From contig NC_089544.1 in NCBI RefSeq assembly GCF_040115645.1, positions 3,658,001 through 3,722,000 on the forward strand: a stretch of 64,000 nt of DNA, in the 5' to 3' direction. The number at the start of each line of letters is the position of its first letter. Positions within the stretch are counted from its first letter, which is position 1. The notes under the pieces were generated by a model. It was not told where the DNA came from, did no database searches, and worked only from the letters and a program-made list of their open reading frames with translations. Positions 33,935-46,900 of the stretch are shown here, piece by piece. Position numbers and translations under genes: made by a program. The stretch is from Euwallacea fornicatus. Taxonomy: Eukaryota; Arthropoda; Insecta; Coleoptera; Curculionidae.

Positions 33935-34988
33935 TATACAGCGTGTTTGGTAAATGCTAAAGGAAACTGAGCAGGATTGTAAAATAGATTATTCTGAATC
34001 AATTTAACCAAATTTAGTTATATACAAAGAGATACCGTTCTCGAGATATTTACGATTTTTTATTTTCCAATTGTTCAGTATAATTAGTATATTTTCGATG
34101 CTTTCAAATAAATTGAAACAGTCAACATTATTAAATTTAGACATTTTGCCTTTATGAAGGTTGGTAGTACACATCTCATAACAATTTCCCTCAAATTACT
34201 ATTATCTACATGAAATAGTCAGCTTATTGTACGTCAGCATCACTTTAAGATCAAAACAACTTGATTTAAAAATCGAAATAAGGAATAAAAATTATTTGCG
34301 CCCTAATAATCCAAACTACTATATAACTTCCTTGTTAAAGAGTCTATCTAACAGAAATAATAACATTTGTCTCTATGTAATTATTCAAGTATACAGAGGT
34401 TATTGGAAGAGATACCCTTGAATGTACGGCGAAATATGATCTTTCAACATGGTGGGTCTCATGTTCATTACCACCGAAAAGTAACACAATATTTAAATGG
34501 AACGTTTGCTGGTCGATGGATTGGCAGGAATGGTCCCATTTTATGGCCTCCTAGGTCTCCCGATTTGAGACCTCTCGATTTCTTTGTGTGAGGATGTATG
34601 AAATAACTAGTGTATCAAGTGGAAGGTTATAATAAAACTCATCTTATTACTAGAATTCTTCAAGCGAGTGATATCCTTAAAAATGAAATGCGAGTTGATA
34701 TAACAAGAACTCACATTAGAATTAGAGCTCGCAAATGCGTTAAAAACAACGGTTTAAACATAAATATTACTAATTTTTAGATTTGTTGGCAGTTATTATG
34801 TTTTGATTGATTTTTATTCTTCCTAATATAGCGTTTGATTTAACGACACTATTATTATTTTATTCTGATGGTATATCTCGAGAACGGTTACACTCTATAT
34901 ATTACTAAATTTCGTTAAATCGATTCAGAATGACATTTTTTGCAATCCCGCTCAGTTATTTCTACCGACTACCAAACACCTTGTATAA
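33935..34988 (+). mobile_element. Mariner-like element, both ends present, transposase broken
   Basis: About 1.05 kb bounded by long, imperfect terminal inverted repeats: left TATACAGCGTGTTTGGTAAA and right, read inwards, TATACAAGGTGTTTGGTAGT. Similarity continues for roughly 120 bases, including the ACTGAGCRGGATTG block and an inner CCGTTCTCGAGATAT repeat (about 34034 and 34874). The plus strand carries a mariner-type transposase remnant at about 34390-34780: IFQHGGSHVHYHRKV, WIGRNGPILWPPRSPDL and PLDFFV, then stop codons within the next ten codons. A full mariner encodes about 340 residues, so most of the 5' half is gone. Confidence 0.85.
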
Positions 34989-35205
34989 TAACTTACAATT
35001 GGATGATCTAAAATAGGGTCAGACAAGGTTTTATTCATGTAAAAGACACATAATTTGTAGAAGTATAAATGGGATGTGCCGAAATAAGCCATGGGCTTCT
35101 TAATTTTTAATGTGATTTTAACTGTACTGTAGAGATATTAGAGACTATTTGGCAAGGATATGAAAATACATACAGACGTATATAAAATGAAAAGTTACGA
35201 ATATA

Positions 35206-35754
35206 TATAGGGTCGTTCATCCAACCCGTTCATTAACTTTATTAGGATCTAAAAGAGATATAAATTTGAAAGTAAGTTAACTTCGACGTGTACTATTTTT
35301 TTATAGAATGTTCTAATTGAAAAAGTAGACTTCAGCGAGTTCAAAAATGTGATTGTTAACTCAATTTTGGATACTCTGTGCAACACTAAGGTAAATAAAT
35401 AGCAAAAGTGTAAATTCAAAGCTCTTTACTGATATTCTGCAAAATATGAAGATTATGTCTTTAATAACTGCGGAGATATGTAGGTAATTTGGAAGGCTAA
35501 GTAGAGGAGATTATACAGAAAATGTGTATGAAATATTAGACTGAACCTAAAAAGAAAATAATTTGCTGGGAGTACCGTTTATAAGAAGCAAGTTGATAGC
35601 TATTTCCGGTTAAACCGAAAGTGACAGGAATTTGTAAATATTTAAAAAAATAGTAGACGTAGAAGTTAACTTAATTTCAAATTTTCAAATTCGTATCACT
35701 TTTAAATCTCGGTAAGATACTTTTAATAAATGGGTTGGGTGAATAACGCTGTAT
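35206..35754. mobile_element. Foldback / MITE-like element with about 100-base inverted repeats
   Basis: Left arm begins ATAGGGTCGTTCATCCAACC and the right arm, read inwards, begins ACAGCGTTATTCACCCAACC; the arms remain similar for about 100 bases, through TAAAAGnGATAnnAATTTGAAA to AGTTAACTTC. The unit is about 550 bases and has no coding capacity. RNA read through it could fold into a long hairpin. Confidence 0.75.
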
Positions 35755-36664
35755 GGATAAATTTTGCAATAACGTGATGTTTCCTTAATCACTACTATAT
35801 GGCAAGATCTTTATATGTTCATTTGGCTAAAAATGACTAGGAGTGAAAGCTCTGAATTCGAAATAACATATAAATATAATAAAGACATATACACTTATAG
35901 AGGAGCGTCCAAATTCGATGAAATTTAGAAGTTTCTCAACATCTGGAGAACATATTACATTTCCTGAAGTCGATTTTGCATTTTTTCGACGTTCAAGCAG
36001 TCATGATTTCAAATCAAACTGTTCCTGAAGATATGCAGAAGTTGGCAACATTGAAGTTTGATCAATTTTTTGAGTTGAAATTGGAATGTTTGGCATGGCA
36101 TATTTTCCTCACTATGGCTCATAAAACAAACTTGAGGCTTCTACAGTAATGACATTAAATGTAGTGGACATTTTAGAATTATTTTATTAACAATGTCCAC
36201 GCCATTTAATTCAAAAAATTTAATTTTAAAAATCAGCATTGTCACGTAAACTTACCGGCTGAGGTTCAAATGAGGTAAAGTGAACTTTCAAAGATTATTT
36301 ACAATTGTCAAACAAACTTAAGTTTTTTACTTAAATTGTTAGGGGTAACTAATCTAATACTGATAAATCTATGACCACCTAATTGTTACCTCCCGCACAA
36401 GAAAGTCCTTATGCTGCAGAAAGCCAGACCGACATGGACCTCTTGGATTTTATTGTAATTTACATTCCATCTCTGTTTAACTATATTTTATCCTCATTTA
36501 ATATATTTTTCCCAGAATAATAGCTAACAAAAAAAACTGCCGGACTCCTTCGTTCCTATGCAGAAACATTTCTCACGTGGATAAAGTTTACGAAAACGAC
36601 GAAATTGAGAAAAGTTACGGCTAAAAAGACGAATATCAACTAGGCTGAACTCTATTATCACTGT
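35755..36664. other. Intergenic 3' of core 1 galactosyltransferase
   Basis: AT-rich sequence that should include the 3' UTR of the minus-strand galactosyltransferase gene. No gene or repeat recognised. Confidence 0.5.
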
Positions 36665-39600
36665 TTAGGGAGATTCTTTTTTCTCTGCCCATTGAGAGGG
36701 CACATTCACTTGAAATGATATACCGTAAGGCCTTAAATGGTAAATTAAATATTCTAGGACGTACATTTGGTTTGGAGTCACGTAGTGGAACGATACTGCA
36801 TTGTCTGAACAGCATTCCATACCCTATATGAACATAAATGTATAGCAATGCAGATTAATATGTGGAGCTTCTCCTGATGATTAAATAAACATTACGGTTC
36901 TTACTTGAAAAACTAAGAACTTCATAACTTGTTGGTTAAATCATTAATTAGGAGAAAGACCTTATATGGGCAACTGTACCTAAAGATAATTTTTATGGAA
37001 AATACCCAAGTTTTGCGTGTGGTTAACAAGGAATAGTGCCCAAGTAACTAACTACATATCAAACGGGTATCATAGCTTTTATTTCTGTGTTTCCATAAAT
37101 ATTAGCCCCTTGATAAAATTGCTAGAACTTTAGAAAATTTGGAATTCACTTACCTCTTTATTTTCATAATAAATGTACTGCCAATACCAGAAACTCTTTG
37201 AAACATGACCAGGAATTAGATGATGTTCAGGAACGAAGGGGAAAAATCTTCCACGCCCTAAAGAGTCTCTGGAATCCCCTGCTGTCACATTTACTGCCTC
37301 CATACATCGACCCAACTCCACGTCTTCGGCGCCATTGTCACTTTTTGAGCAACCCGAAGCATTTTTGAGCCCAACCTAAATATGTTAAAAATAATATTCG
37401 TCAAAGATTTCTAGAGAAAGTTGATGATGTACCTCAACAAATCGTTTTAAAGCTTCCTTACTCAGTACATAACCAGCCCCACCGCTCATATACCCTTGTT
37501 TTACATAAGGCTTAAACCGACAACCGAAATATATTGATTGGTTCGAACTATATGGCATCAGCATGTATCTTAAATTTTCTAATATCACATACCTACAAAA
37601 AACATAAAAATGTTTGTTAGAACATACAATTTTGTTCATTCTTTTATAACTTTTTTAACTCAAACTGTACATACCGTTTGTTGTGCTCTGAGTAAAAAAA
37701 AAAACGTTGGGTGATGCCATACTCAGGATGAGAGTAGAAGATAGGGGTAAGATGAGTTAGTGGTTTTAATTAAGAAAGGAGGTTTTGATTATGGAGGGGG
37801 GGGGGGGGCTACAGATACGTTTTGGCAGGCCAACGATGATGATGTAATTAAAAAGACACCCTTCAATGGTGCCACACTTAAGATGTAGCGACGGTAGATG
37901 GATGTGTGATTTAAATTAAAAGAGGAGGTTCTGATTGTAGTTTTAAGGTTTGCAGGTAAGTTTACCGATTAGTATACACATTTTACAGGAGTGCAGTTGC
38001 AACCACCTTGTATTGTCACATATTATAAACTTAAACACTGACTAAGAAGCACTTACGTATCATCATCTGCTTTAAGGAACCAATCAGCTTTATCAAAATA
38101 ATGCTTATAGACATATTCGAAGGCCCGTTTTGTTTTGCCCCATAAATACTTTCGGCCTTCGTTTATGGGGAGAGCTATGGAGGGTAACGATGGATCTGAA
38201 ATATAAAATTATTGGTAAAGTTTGAAAAGGTAAGGATAATCAAGGTAAATGCGCCTCATTACAGCATTAAAGAAAAAGACTCGGATCGATCGAGCAAACA
38301 GTAAATTTTATGTATTTATAATAAATATACAGGGTACATATTGAAAATTGAACGTTTTTGACCATGGGTTTATTAGCATTTTTTAATTATTTTGCAAACT
38401 AATATACTACTATCGCCTCCTGAAATATATCCTTGATGATATGTTACTCTGTATACTATCTGCTATATTTTATGGTTTAACTTGTTTTTTGGCTATTAAT
38501 TGTTGGGGTTCTTTTTATTTGAAAAAATGTCCTGTCCTCAAACCTTTTTCTGTCAATATTGTAATGAAAATCTTGATAAATTAGATCAAAGTTTCGTACA
38601 TAAGTCAATGTATTTACAAACATTGCAATGGTAACTTTGGAACTAATGATTTTTAAAACATTCAGGTGATTGAATAACACTAATAAAACAAAACTGAACA
38701 GCGATTTATATAATTTAAGGCAAACAGGATGTGAAATTTAAGTATTGTTCCTTTTCATTTTCAAACATTTTAGATAAACGGGTGTATGGAATAAACCATG
38801 ATGAACCCACACAGGCAAAATACAACTGCAAATTTAATTAAATTGGGAATGACCTAAATTGTTGTTGTATGACGATATTTCAATTGATAGCATTTGTAAG
38901 ATTGCTACCTACGACAATATAATTTTACTTTAAATATCCCAAAATACTCACATATAAATTTAAACACCGTAATTTCGCATTTGAAATCTAAAACGATTCG
39001 TAATATAACTGAATAATAATTTTTCATGCAAACAGTACCACGCAAAATGTATTATTTAATGTACTGCAGAGAGATTGTGGATAAAACTGTAGATAACCAG
39101 ACTGTGGAAAGGAAGTGGCCATTATTGTTTGGAAGATAGTTGAAAAAAATAAGTGTAGAGATACCTTTCGTGTTATTCGGCATTAACTCTATATTACCTT
39201 AAATTTTCTTTTGTCGAAAAACTTTTTAAAATTAAATAGTGCTGTTACTATTAATTTACCTTCTTTTGAACTCATGAACAATAATACATTACATCTCTTC
39301 CCCCAAGTATTCTTAACATGTTTCGCCTTTTTCTCGTGATTACTAGGCCCAGTCATAATCCAGCACAGCACTTTCACACCATTATAGAGCTTATCAGCTA
39401 CAGAACTGTCTTCCAGTAAATGAAATTCTTCATCTTTAGAATGTATTCCTAGAGAGATTATGACGATCATAGATAAATATAGACTTCAATATTATGTTGA
39501 ACTAATAACCTGGATCAATAGTTGGGCCTGCTACAAACTCCATTTCATAGCTGCTATGAGGGTCCGAAAATGTGATTTGCTGTGATAATGCAACATAAGC

Positions 39601-40325
39601 TACCGTGAATCCTATTGCTAGGCCAGATAATAATGTTAGGATGCAGTGTTTGTTTAGTGATTGCCTGAAATTATGATATAAGGATGTGTAATATCCACGT
39701 TTACGTTCAGGGTATCCCACGAGAGGTGATTCTATATTTCTTCTTCAAAACGGCAAGAGATACAAATGGTTATTTACCCAACTAGTGCGCAAAGCCACAC
39801 TTTAACGTACGTTGATTGCCGTTGACCGAACGATGAGAAAGTTTTCCCTTACTACCTGGGAAAGTAGATGAGGAGTGGGTTGGTTCTCCCATCCAAACAG
39901 TTTAAATTTGATTACCCTGTAGAGGATCACCTCTCATATGCTACCCTATACTTACACCCAAATACAGGAGATATATAACTTTGATGTATACAGTAGATTA
40001 ATATAGATCTAGAACCTTTGAAAACCACAGTACAAAAGTATTATTAGATATTTTAATAATTATGACAATAAAGGACATATCATTTCCTTAGAATATGTAA
40101 CATAAAAACTACTTTAACTTCAGGGGATGACTTATTGTAATCACAAAACATAACTGTTAGCATAATCTTATGCTCATATTACATGTTGTATAAACCCAGT
40201 ATAACAAGTTTCGATAGAACTGATAAATTTATATATCCATTACAACTGAAGATAAATACTATCTATCCCTAATATTCAATTAAAATTAATTCCTACAGAA
40301 ATAAGTCTACTTACCATTTATACAT
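36665..40325 (-). CDS. C1GalT1: Core 1 beta-1,3-galactosyltransferase, C1GalT1 (7 exons, 344 aa)
   Basis: Golgi type II membrane enzyme that adds galactose to GalNAc-Ser/Thr, forming the core 1 (T antigen) mucin-type O-glycan; glycosyltransferase family 31. Exons: 40325-40315 (eleven bases), 39664-39510, 39448-39260, 38195-38057, 37592-37433, 37375-37154, 36823-36665. The short first exon, ATG TAT AAA TG before GTAAGT, is the only in-phase start I found; it gives MYKWQSLNKH followed directly by a single signal-anchor segment. Motifs: VLCWIMTGPSNHEKKAKHV, the metal-binding KADDDT with Asp162-164, FKPYVKQGYMSGGAGYVLS, FVPEHHLIPG and ECCSDNAVSFHYV with the paired Cys296-Cys297 that human C1GalT1 also has. 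Length 344 versus human 363. An alternative GTG-started frame at 39720 lacks an ATG and runs through a splice acceptor, so I rejected it. Confidence 0.93.
37796..37808 (+). repeat. Poly-G run
   Basis: Thirteen consecutive G in an intron of the galactosyltransferase gene (C-run in the transcript). Unusual in this AT-rich sequence; could be a sequencing-length artefact or a hypervariable tract. Confidence 0.8.
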
Positions 40326-41970
40326 CCTTATTTGTCTCATATCAAATTGTTCCTAACTGAAACTATTTTATATCACCCATATGACCATTGTTAAAAATAC
40401 TTCTGGGTGTAATACAATTAGTCCACATTACAGCTAATGGCTTAAATGTCTGCACAGCCTTAAACAGTAATTTTTAGTTAAATAAACATTAAATATTGTT
40501 TACGACTGCTTTTTTATACATACATACATACATACAAAATGCAAATATTAAAAATATTTAATTTAAATTATTAAAAAAGAAAGAAAAACTATATAGTAGA
40601 TAAACTTAACGATATCAAAGAATTTACAGCACACTTATTTGCAGATCTACACACATGAGTGATTTAATCATTTAAACCATAATTAGTCCAAAAATAAGTC
40701 AGATATAAAAGCTTATTCTTATGTTTTGATACAGTAGGCATTTAAGAACTGGTGATTTGGAACGGTTCAAGATAGCTCACAATTTGGCAAATAATTTTAT
40801 GCAAACTGCACAGATCTGATATCACCCTTCCCTTCAGATGCAAGAATCATTCTTGCTCTAAACAAATTTTTTAGTTTTATGAGTGCACATTAGGATTCAA
40901 GCCAGTCAATTAAATTAAATCCTTGACTTCCCTTAAAAAATGTTTGGTAGTTTTTCGAAATGGCTGAAGGATGAATTATTGGAGGCAGTAGCATAGGTGC
41001 TACTACCCCCAATAATTAAGGACAAATTTAATTTCATAGTTAATTTTTAAGTTTATTGATTGATATAATTATCGTTGGACTATAGACACGTTTAGTATAA
41101 AAATAAATAAAGATAATTACACTAAAATAAAACAAAAAACACACAAATTTACGTAGGGGAAAAATATTTAGAATAACATAATTATTATAGGTACTTACAG
41201 CACAACTCCAGCAATTTCATTAGATAACTAAAAATTCATTATTATTTCCCCTGATAATGATTTAATTAATTAATAATTAAACTTCTTCCTATTTCAATCC
41301 AATTCACTCCGCAATATTTTTGTTATTTTTCATTCCTTCCCCTCCTTTCTATTTTCATTATTATCCCCTCTTCCTAATCTCCCTTCTCCAAATTAATTTT
41401 TACTCCCCCAGATATCAAATCCTACGTTCCAAGCTAGCGAGAAAATATGATCGACGGCAACGTCGCGGTTACAATTTTGGTTTAGTTGTAACTGTAAAAT
41501 TTAAGTTTAGGTAGTTTAATAGTGACGTCAAAGATAAATTCAAGGAAAAATTTTAAGTCAGAAAATTAAAATAAACAGTTAAATAAGTAAAAAAAGATTT
41601 AGTTTTATTTTAATTTAATTGTTAAGGAAGTTTAACTTCTTAACCTCAAATTGTCAATGTCACTTGCCATCAAACTTTTTGGTTTTTATTTACTAACAAA
41701 TTATTTGCTAACAACATTCATTTTCTCCTAATTTTTACGCAGTTTAATCTAGAAATTTATTATTTTTCGATCAGATTATAAATAATAACTCTTGGTTTTA
41801 ATCTGTTTATGAATTTTGTTTAAATAAACTCTTCTTGTAAGTAATACTGCTTGACAACAAAAATGACCTTGAAGTCCCTTTAAACTGTTAAAAGCCCTCA
41901 AAAAATAATTCTATCCACGTTTTTCTAGTTAATTGACTGTCTTTGGGCAGCAAATCGGGATGTGCTTGAC
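40326..41970. other. Intergenic, divergent: galactosyltransferase and G-alpha
   Basis: Upstream sequence of two divergent genes. A short TACA/CATA repeat lies at about 40517-40536. On the minus strand a good splice donor (GTAAGTACC) at about 41200 follows a short A/T-rich stretch and could end a 5' UTR exon of the galactosyltransferase gene, but its ATG frame does not join exon 2, so it is not coding. No other feature recognised. Confidence 0.4.
40517..40536 (+). repeat. TACA/CATA microsatellite
   Basis: About five copies of a four-base unit (TACA). Short, simple tandem repeat. Confidence 0.8.
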
Positions 41971-43987
41971 ATGGGTGCATGTCTAACGTTGGAACGTGAA
42001 GAGGGAAAAGCAAAGAGACGAAGTGAGGAAATTGACAGGCAACTAGGGGAATTTGCTCGACAGCAGAGTAATGTTATTAAAATCTTACTTTTGGGTGAGT
42101 AGTACTGTAGTATCACAGAACACATGTGAAAATTCATTTTAACATGCTAGCAAGACATGGGCTTGTAGATTGATATAATAAAAGGTGATTGTAAAAAGAA
42201 ATTTCAAGAAAACTTCAAAATATCAGCGGCATATTTTCAACAAATTCATCAGATTTAATCTATTTGTCAATACATTGATAAAGGAAGTATGACTACTTTA
42301 ACTTTCAAATTTTCAGAATGTAGTTAAAATGTCTAGTGAAGGTATTATTTACAATTGACCATGAATTACTGTATATACCTTTAATTTTTTAAGATCATTA
42401 TTATTTGTGGAATTTGTTCCTATTAGTATATTCTCAAACTTAGGTGCTGGAGAAAGTGGGAAAAGTACCCTAGTAAAACAAATGAAAATAATTCACGCTG
42501 ATGGATTCACCCACTCAGAACTGAACAGTTTCCGTCCAACAGTATTAGACAATCTTCTATCTTCTATGAAATATGTTCTTGCTGGAATGGGTCTCCTTCG
42601 AATTAATTTGGAACACACCCGAAACAAGGTAAAAATCAAGACAACTAATTTCTTTATATAAAGAGTATTATTATTAAGTAAGTATTGAGTGATTGTATTG
42701 ATAGCTAAATAAGCAGTTGTGTATCATAAACTATTGATACCAATGTTTGGAGATAATTCTTTGTATATCTGTGCTTGTATATCTTAAACTTGACTATCAA
42801 CATTGCAATAATAATCATATTACAGCATAAAGCTTAGAACGTCCTCGTTATCCTGTGCAATGTGCTTTAATATCCATATATAAATAAAAACTGAGGTTGC
42901 TCCATAATACTTTAGACAAAAATTATGCGATCTGAGCTGCTAATGATATTTTTATCTCTCACAATAAATATTTTACACCCATTTAAAAGTAGGATAAAAT
43001 AAAATGAGTACATTGTGCCTTAGGAAATAACGAATAGTTTTTCTGTAGACTCACGCCAAGAACGTTTTGATGGCCGACAGCTGTTTTGATATGAGCTTCT
43101 CAGTCTTACCAGATGTTGCAGCCTCATTACAAGCCCTATGGTCAGATAGGGGGGTCAGATTAGCAGTAGCAAGGGGATATGAGTACGAGTTAAATGATTC
43201 AGCATTATAGTAAGAAATTCGTTGATTGTTATGCAATTATTGACAACTGCACCGTATCTACAGTTTATTTGAAAACATGGAACGAATCTGTGATCCGAAA
43301 TACGTGCCAAACCCTACAGATGTTTTACGGGCGAGAGTTAGAACTCAAGGTATCATAGAAACGCAGTTTCGCATCCAAGATATGATCATTAACATGTATG
43401 ATGTCGGCGGACAAAGATCTCAAAGGCGAAAGTGGATTTATTGCTTCGACGACGTTAAGGCTGTATTATTTGTTATTTCGTTGAGCGGATATGATATGAC
43501 TCTTCTTGTAAGTGTTCTCTTCATCTTCCAGAGATTTGAGCATTAGAATGGGTGTTCTTGTAGGAAGATCCTACCGTTAACCGAATGGAAGAAAGTCTGA
43601 ATTTATTTGGGCAAATTGTCAACAACCCGTTTTTCCGGGACGCCTCATTTGTATTGTTTATGAATAAATTTGATCTTTTCAGGGAAAAGATTTTATACTC
43701 AAATAGGCATTTGCGGATGTATTTTCCAGATTATAAAGGTAAATTTTTCTATTTTTAATAAGAACAAAGTTTATGTGGATTTTTATGTTATTTCAGGGCC
43801 AGATAGGGATGTTGATAGGGGCGCTTTATTCATTCAGCATAAATTTATACTGAAGAACGGTGATTCACGGAAGGTGTTGTATCCGCATTTTTGCACTGCC
43901 ACCGATACTGCCAATGTGCAAGTTGTCTTTCAGTCTGTGATGGAAATGGTTATTTCCGCTAATTTAGGACAAGTAACACTTTTATAG
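41971..43987 (+). CDS. Heterotrimeric G-protein alpha subunit, divergent class (6 exons, 359 aa)
   Basis: GTP-binding switch that relays signals from G-protein-coupled receptors. Exons: 41971-42094, 42444-42628, 43049-43209, 43264-43507, 43564-43738, 43797-43987. N-terminus MGACLTLE has Gly2 and Cys4 for myristoylation and palmitoylation. P-loop GAGESGKST at 42-50; switch I RARVRTQGI with the cholera-toxin-type Arg181 and Mg-binding Thr184, but Gln185 in place of the usual Thr; switch II DVGGQRSQRRKW with catalytic Gln207; NKFD at 272-275; CTATDT near the end in place of TCATDT. The C-terminus LGQVTLL has no Cys at the -4 position, so pertussis toxin should not act. The P-loop region looks Gi/o-like, but the helical domain (residues about 60-155) and C-terminus match no Gs, Gi/o, Gq or G12 class that I know. 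Candidate for the Gv class; this is inference. Confidence 0.92.
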
Positions 43988-46900
43988 TGAAATTTCATAC
44001 AAAATTACAGTTTGTTCTCTGGTAAGTTTGTTTCTATATTTCTTGCCAAAACGTTTTTATAATGTAAGTGATTTTTTTTATAAACTACTGGTGAAAAATC
44101 AGCATAATGCCAATTTTTTAACACAATTTCATTCATGTGCATTAAAGGATCGTGACACTTTTGCACTTTGTCTCAACAGTAAATTTTGCTTATCCACGCA
44201 GATCTAACAGGTAAATGGCTATAGCGAAATAGCATTACCTGCTAAATTCGTTGGTTCATGTAGTGGTGATAGAAAACAGGATTTTCTACTTCTTAGTATT
44301 GGGTTTTATTTTTTTTATTGTTGGTATTAAAATGACCATTAAAATAATCATTAAAGTATCATTATTCCCAATAACTGAAATTTTTGGTAAAAATTGACAT
44401 TGAGCGGACGATTTCGACAGCAATTTGGTATTAGCATTTTTTTACTTTAGATGTTTCTTATTTAAAAAGGATCTCACATGTTACTATTACATATAAAAGA
44501 TCTCTAAACCTCTATAATCTCTCATGATACTTTTAATTGTATAAGAAAAATTTTATTAGTTCCTAAAAGGTCCAATTTAATGCATCGTTGTTTATTTTGA
44601 AAGAAATGCTTATTGCTTTAATTAGTCTAATAATCAATACGAATTTGATTTATTAAGCATTTTATACATGTAGTAAGTGGTTACAAAGTTTCAATTAGGT
44701 ATTTAAACAAGCAAATTTAGTATTATCGTTTGGTTCCTTTTTACTGTTATCACGACTTTATGTTCGTGTGAAATCTGCAAATTCTTCTAGCTGTTGGTGA
44801 AATTAGCGTTTTGGAAGAATGCAATATTGTATTATTTACTTTTCTGGTGTTGAATGTTGCCAAACTGGATACTGAAACATAAACATACTTCGGTACATTA
44901 GAATGCAGAATTGTAATTTTAAAACTCGGGTTGTGATTGGAATATAGTTTTTTCTGCACAAGAGTTGAAAATAGTTTCTACAGTTGGACAAAAATTTACA
45001 CTAAAAGTTTAATGTTAATAAAATGAGAAAAAAAGAATTTTAACGAATACATCAAATACTGAGTTATTATTTTTTTAGATTATATAAAATTTAAAAAAAA
45101 ATCACTGTTGCTTTTCAACTTTCGTATCGGTTCAGAATGTTAGCGGAGAAGGAATTTCCGGTTATCCTCCGAAATATTCATTAAAATTTCAGTTCGGTGG
45201 ATAAAAGCGCCTATCTTTTCTAGTTTTAATATTGCATTTATTTAAGTTATTTCCTCGTACTAGATTTTAAAGATCTCTCGCTTGTGTTCGAAAAAATTAT
45301 TGCCAAAATTAGCGATAGGTAAGTAAAAAATGTAGTTTTTTAAGACTGGTCATAAACTCTATTATTATTATTATTATAAAAATATTAGGGAAAGTAGCCT
45401 CGCTATTGTGCAATTAGTTGATCTACAGGGGAATTCGCACGCAATGCACACAAAATTCAATGTGAACAAAAAATAAAATGGTGTCGCTTTAGTGTGACTT
45501 GAATATTTTGAAAATGATGTGGCTTGCAGCAGATTACGTCATATAATTCGATTAGATTCGGTTTATTGCCTTGCGAATCGCCCTGCAGTTTTGGTTCTAT
45601 TATTAGTTGAATACTTAATATATGATCTGTGATAAAGCTCTGTACATGTTGGGGCGTTTATCACACGAATGTGAGTTATTCACGTTTGTGCATTATTGAT
45701 TAATGTGTTTACATTTTTTATAAGTAGGTGAAATGAATTACCGTAAGGATTTTATAAATAAGTGCTTTTTTAAGAATATTTGTCTTTTTTTCGTTACGAT
45801 TGAATAACTAAAATGAATTGCTTCTTCTTACAATAGTCGTCGGTATAGGGTAGTCTAAATTTGATGGGACCCACCTCTACAGTAGTTGTTTCTCTAATAT
45901 TTATACTTAATGATTATTGAGTAAATGAGACAAAATATTAATTTTAAACATTTATTGGTAACTCATCATTAATTATTATTACACAATATATTATGTCATT
46001 ATTTCTAAACGGAGAACAACTAACGTAACTAAAAAATAAATAATACGAGTAGTTGGAAATTCTATTTGCACTGAAGACAACTAATAAATACCTTAAATAA
46101 TGACCTAGACAAATTAAAGCTTAAAATTCTTTCAATTCAAGTCTTCCTTATTGCTGGGAACATTCTTATGCATCTAAACTAGTATTTGCACAGACAGTAA
46201 AGTTTTTTAAACTACATAACACCATCTACTAATTTATCCAGTACAATATCAATTCTGGAAAATAGTTTCTATAATCGTAGTCAACTGTTTCTCTACTTTA
46301 ATGCTATAGAAAAATAAAAACTGAAATCTTTATTGTCCCTAAAACTTCACTACAAAAATATTTCTGTTTTGCAGATATGTTTTGAACTCAAAATTTTAAG
46401 TTTAAATTTGGAAAATGTACGCAAATGATTTGTTAAACTCATAAGAATAAAAAGACATGGATTCTTAGATTGTTAATCTTATAATTCACAGAGGCGTATC
46501 TGATTTAAAGTACCCTATTACACACTGACTGACGTAAAATTACGAATCTTAACTGTATATGCATAGTTGAAGGGGTTCAAGGAGGGATATATCTGTTTAT
46601 TTTTCTTTTTGTTGGATGCAGATTAAATTTTAATTGAAATACCGAATAGAGTCATTCAAACCCTTGCAACGCAAAAATGTCAAGAATTTTTCTATATTCA
46701 AGAGATTATAACATTTAAAATATGTAATAAATGATTGGTATCGTCTACCTTCTACCATACTCAAATTTCAAGAAAATAATCATGTTATTTGTCTTCTCGG
46801 ACACATCACTGAAATATCTTATCCTTACTAAAAATGAAAACTAGATAAAAGATTCCGGGTATAAAAGTAATCTAATTTTCAAAAACCACCAGGTTTGGCA

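Noticed and set aside
39502..39720. GTG-initiated 72-codon frame as the first exon of the galactosyltransferase
   Set aside because: No ATG; its 5' part lies upstream of a good splice acceptor (39665), and the eleven-base ATG exon at 40315 joins in phase.
41195..41230. Minus-strand ATG followed by a strong donor as the galactosyltransferase start exon
   Set aside because: Joining to exon 2 or to the alternative acceptors gives an immediate stop or the wrong phase; at best a 5' UTR exon.
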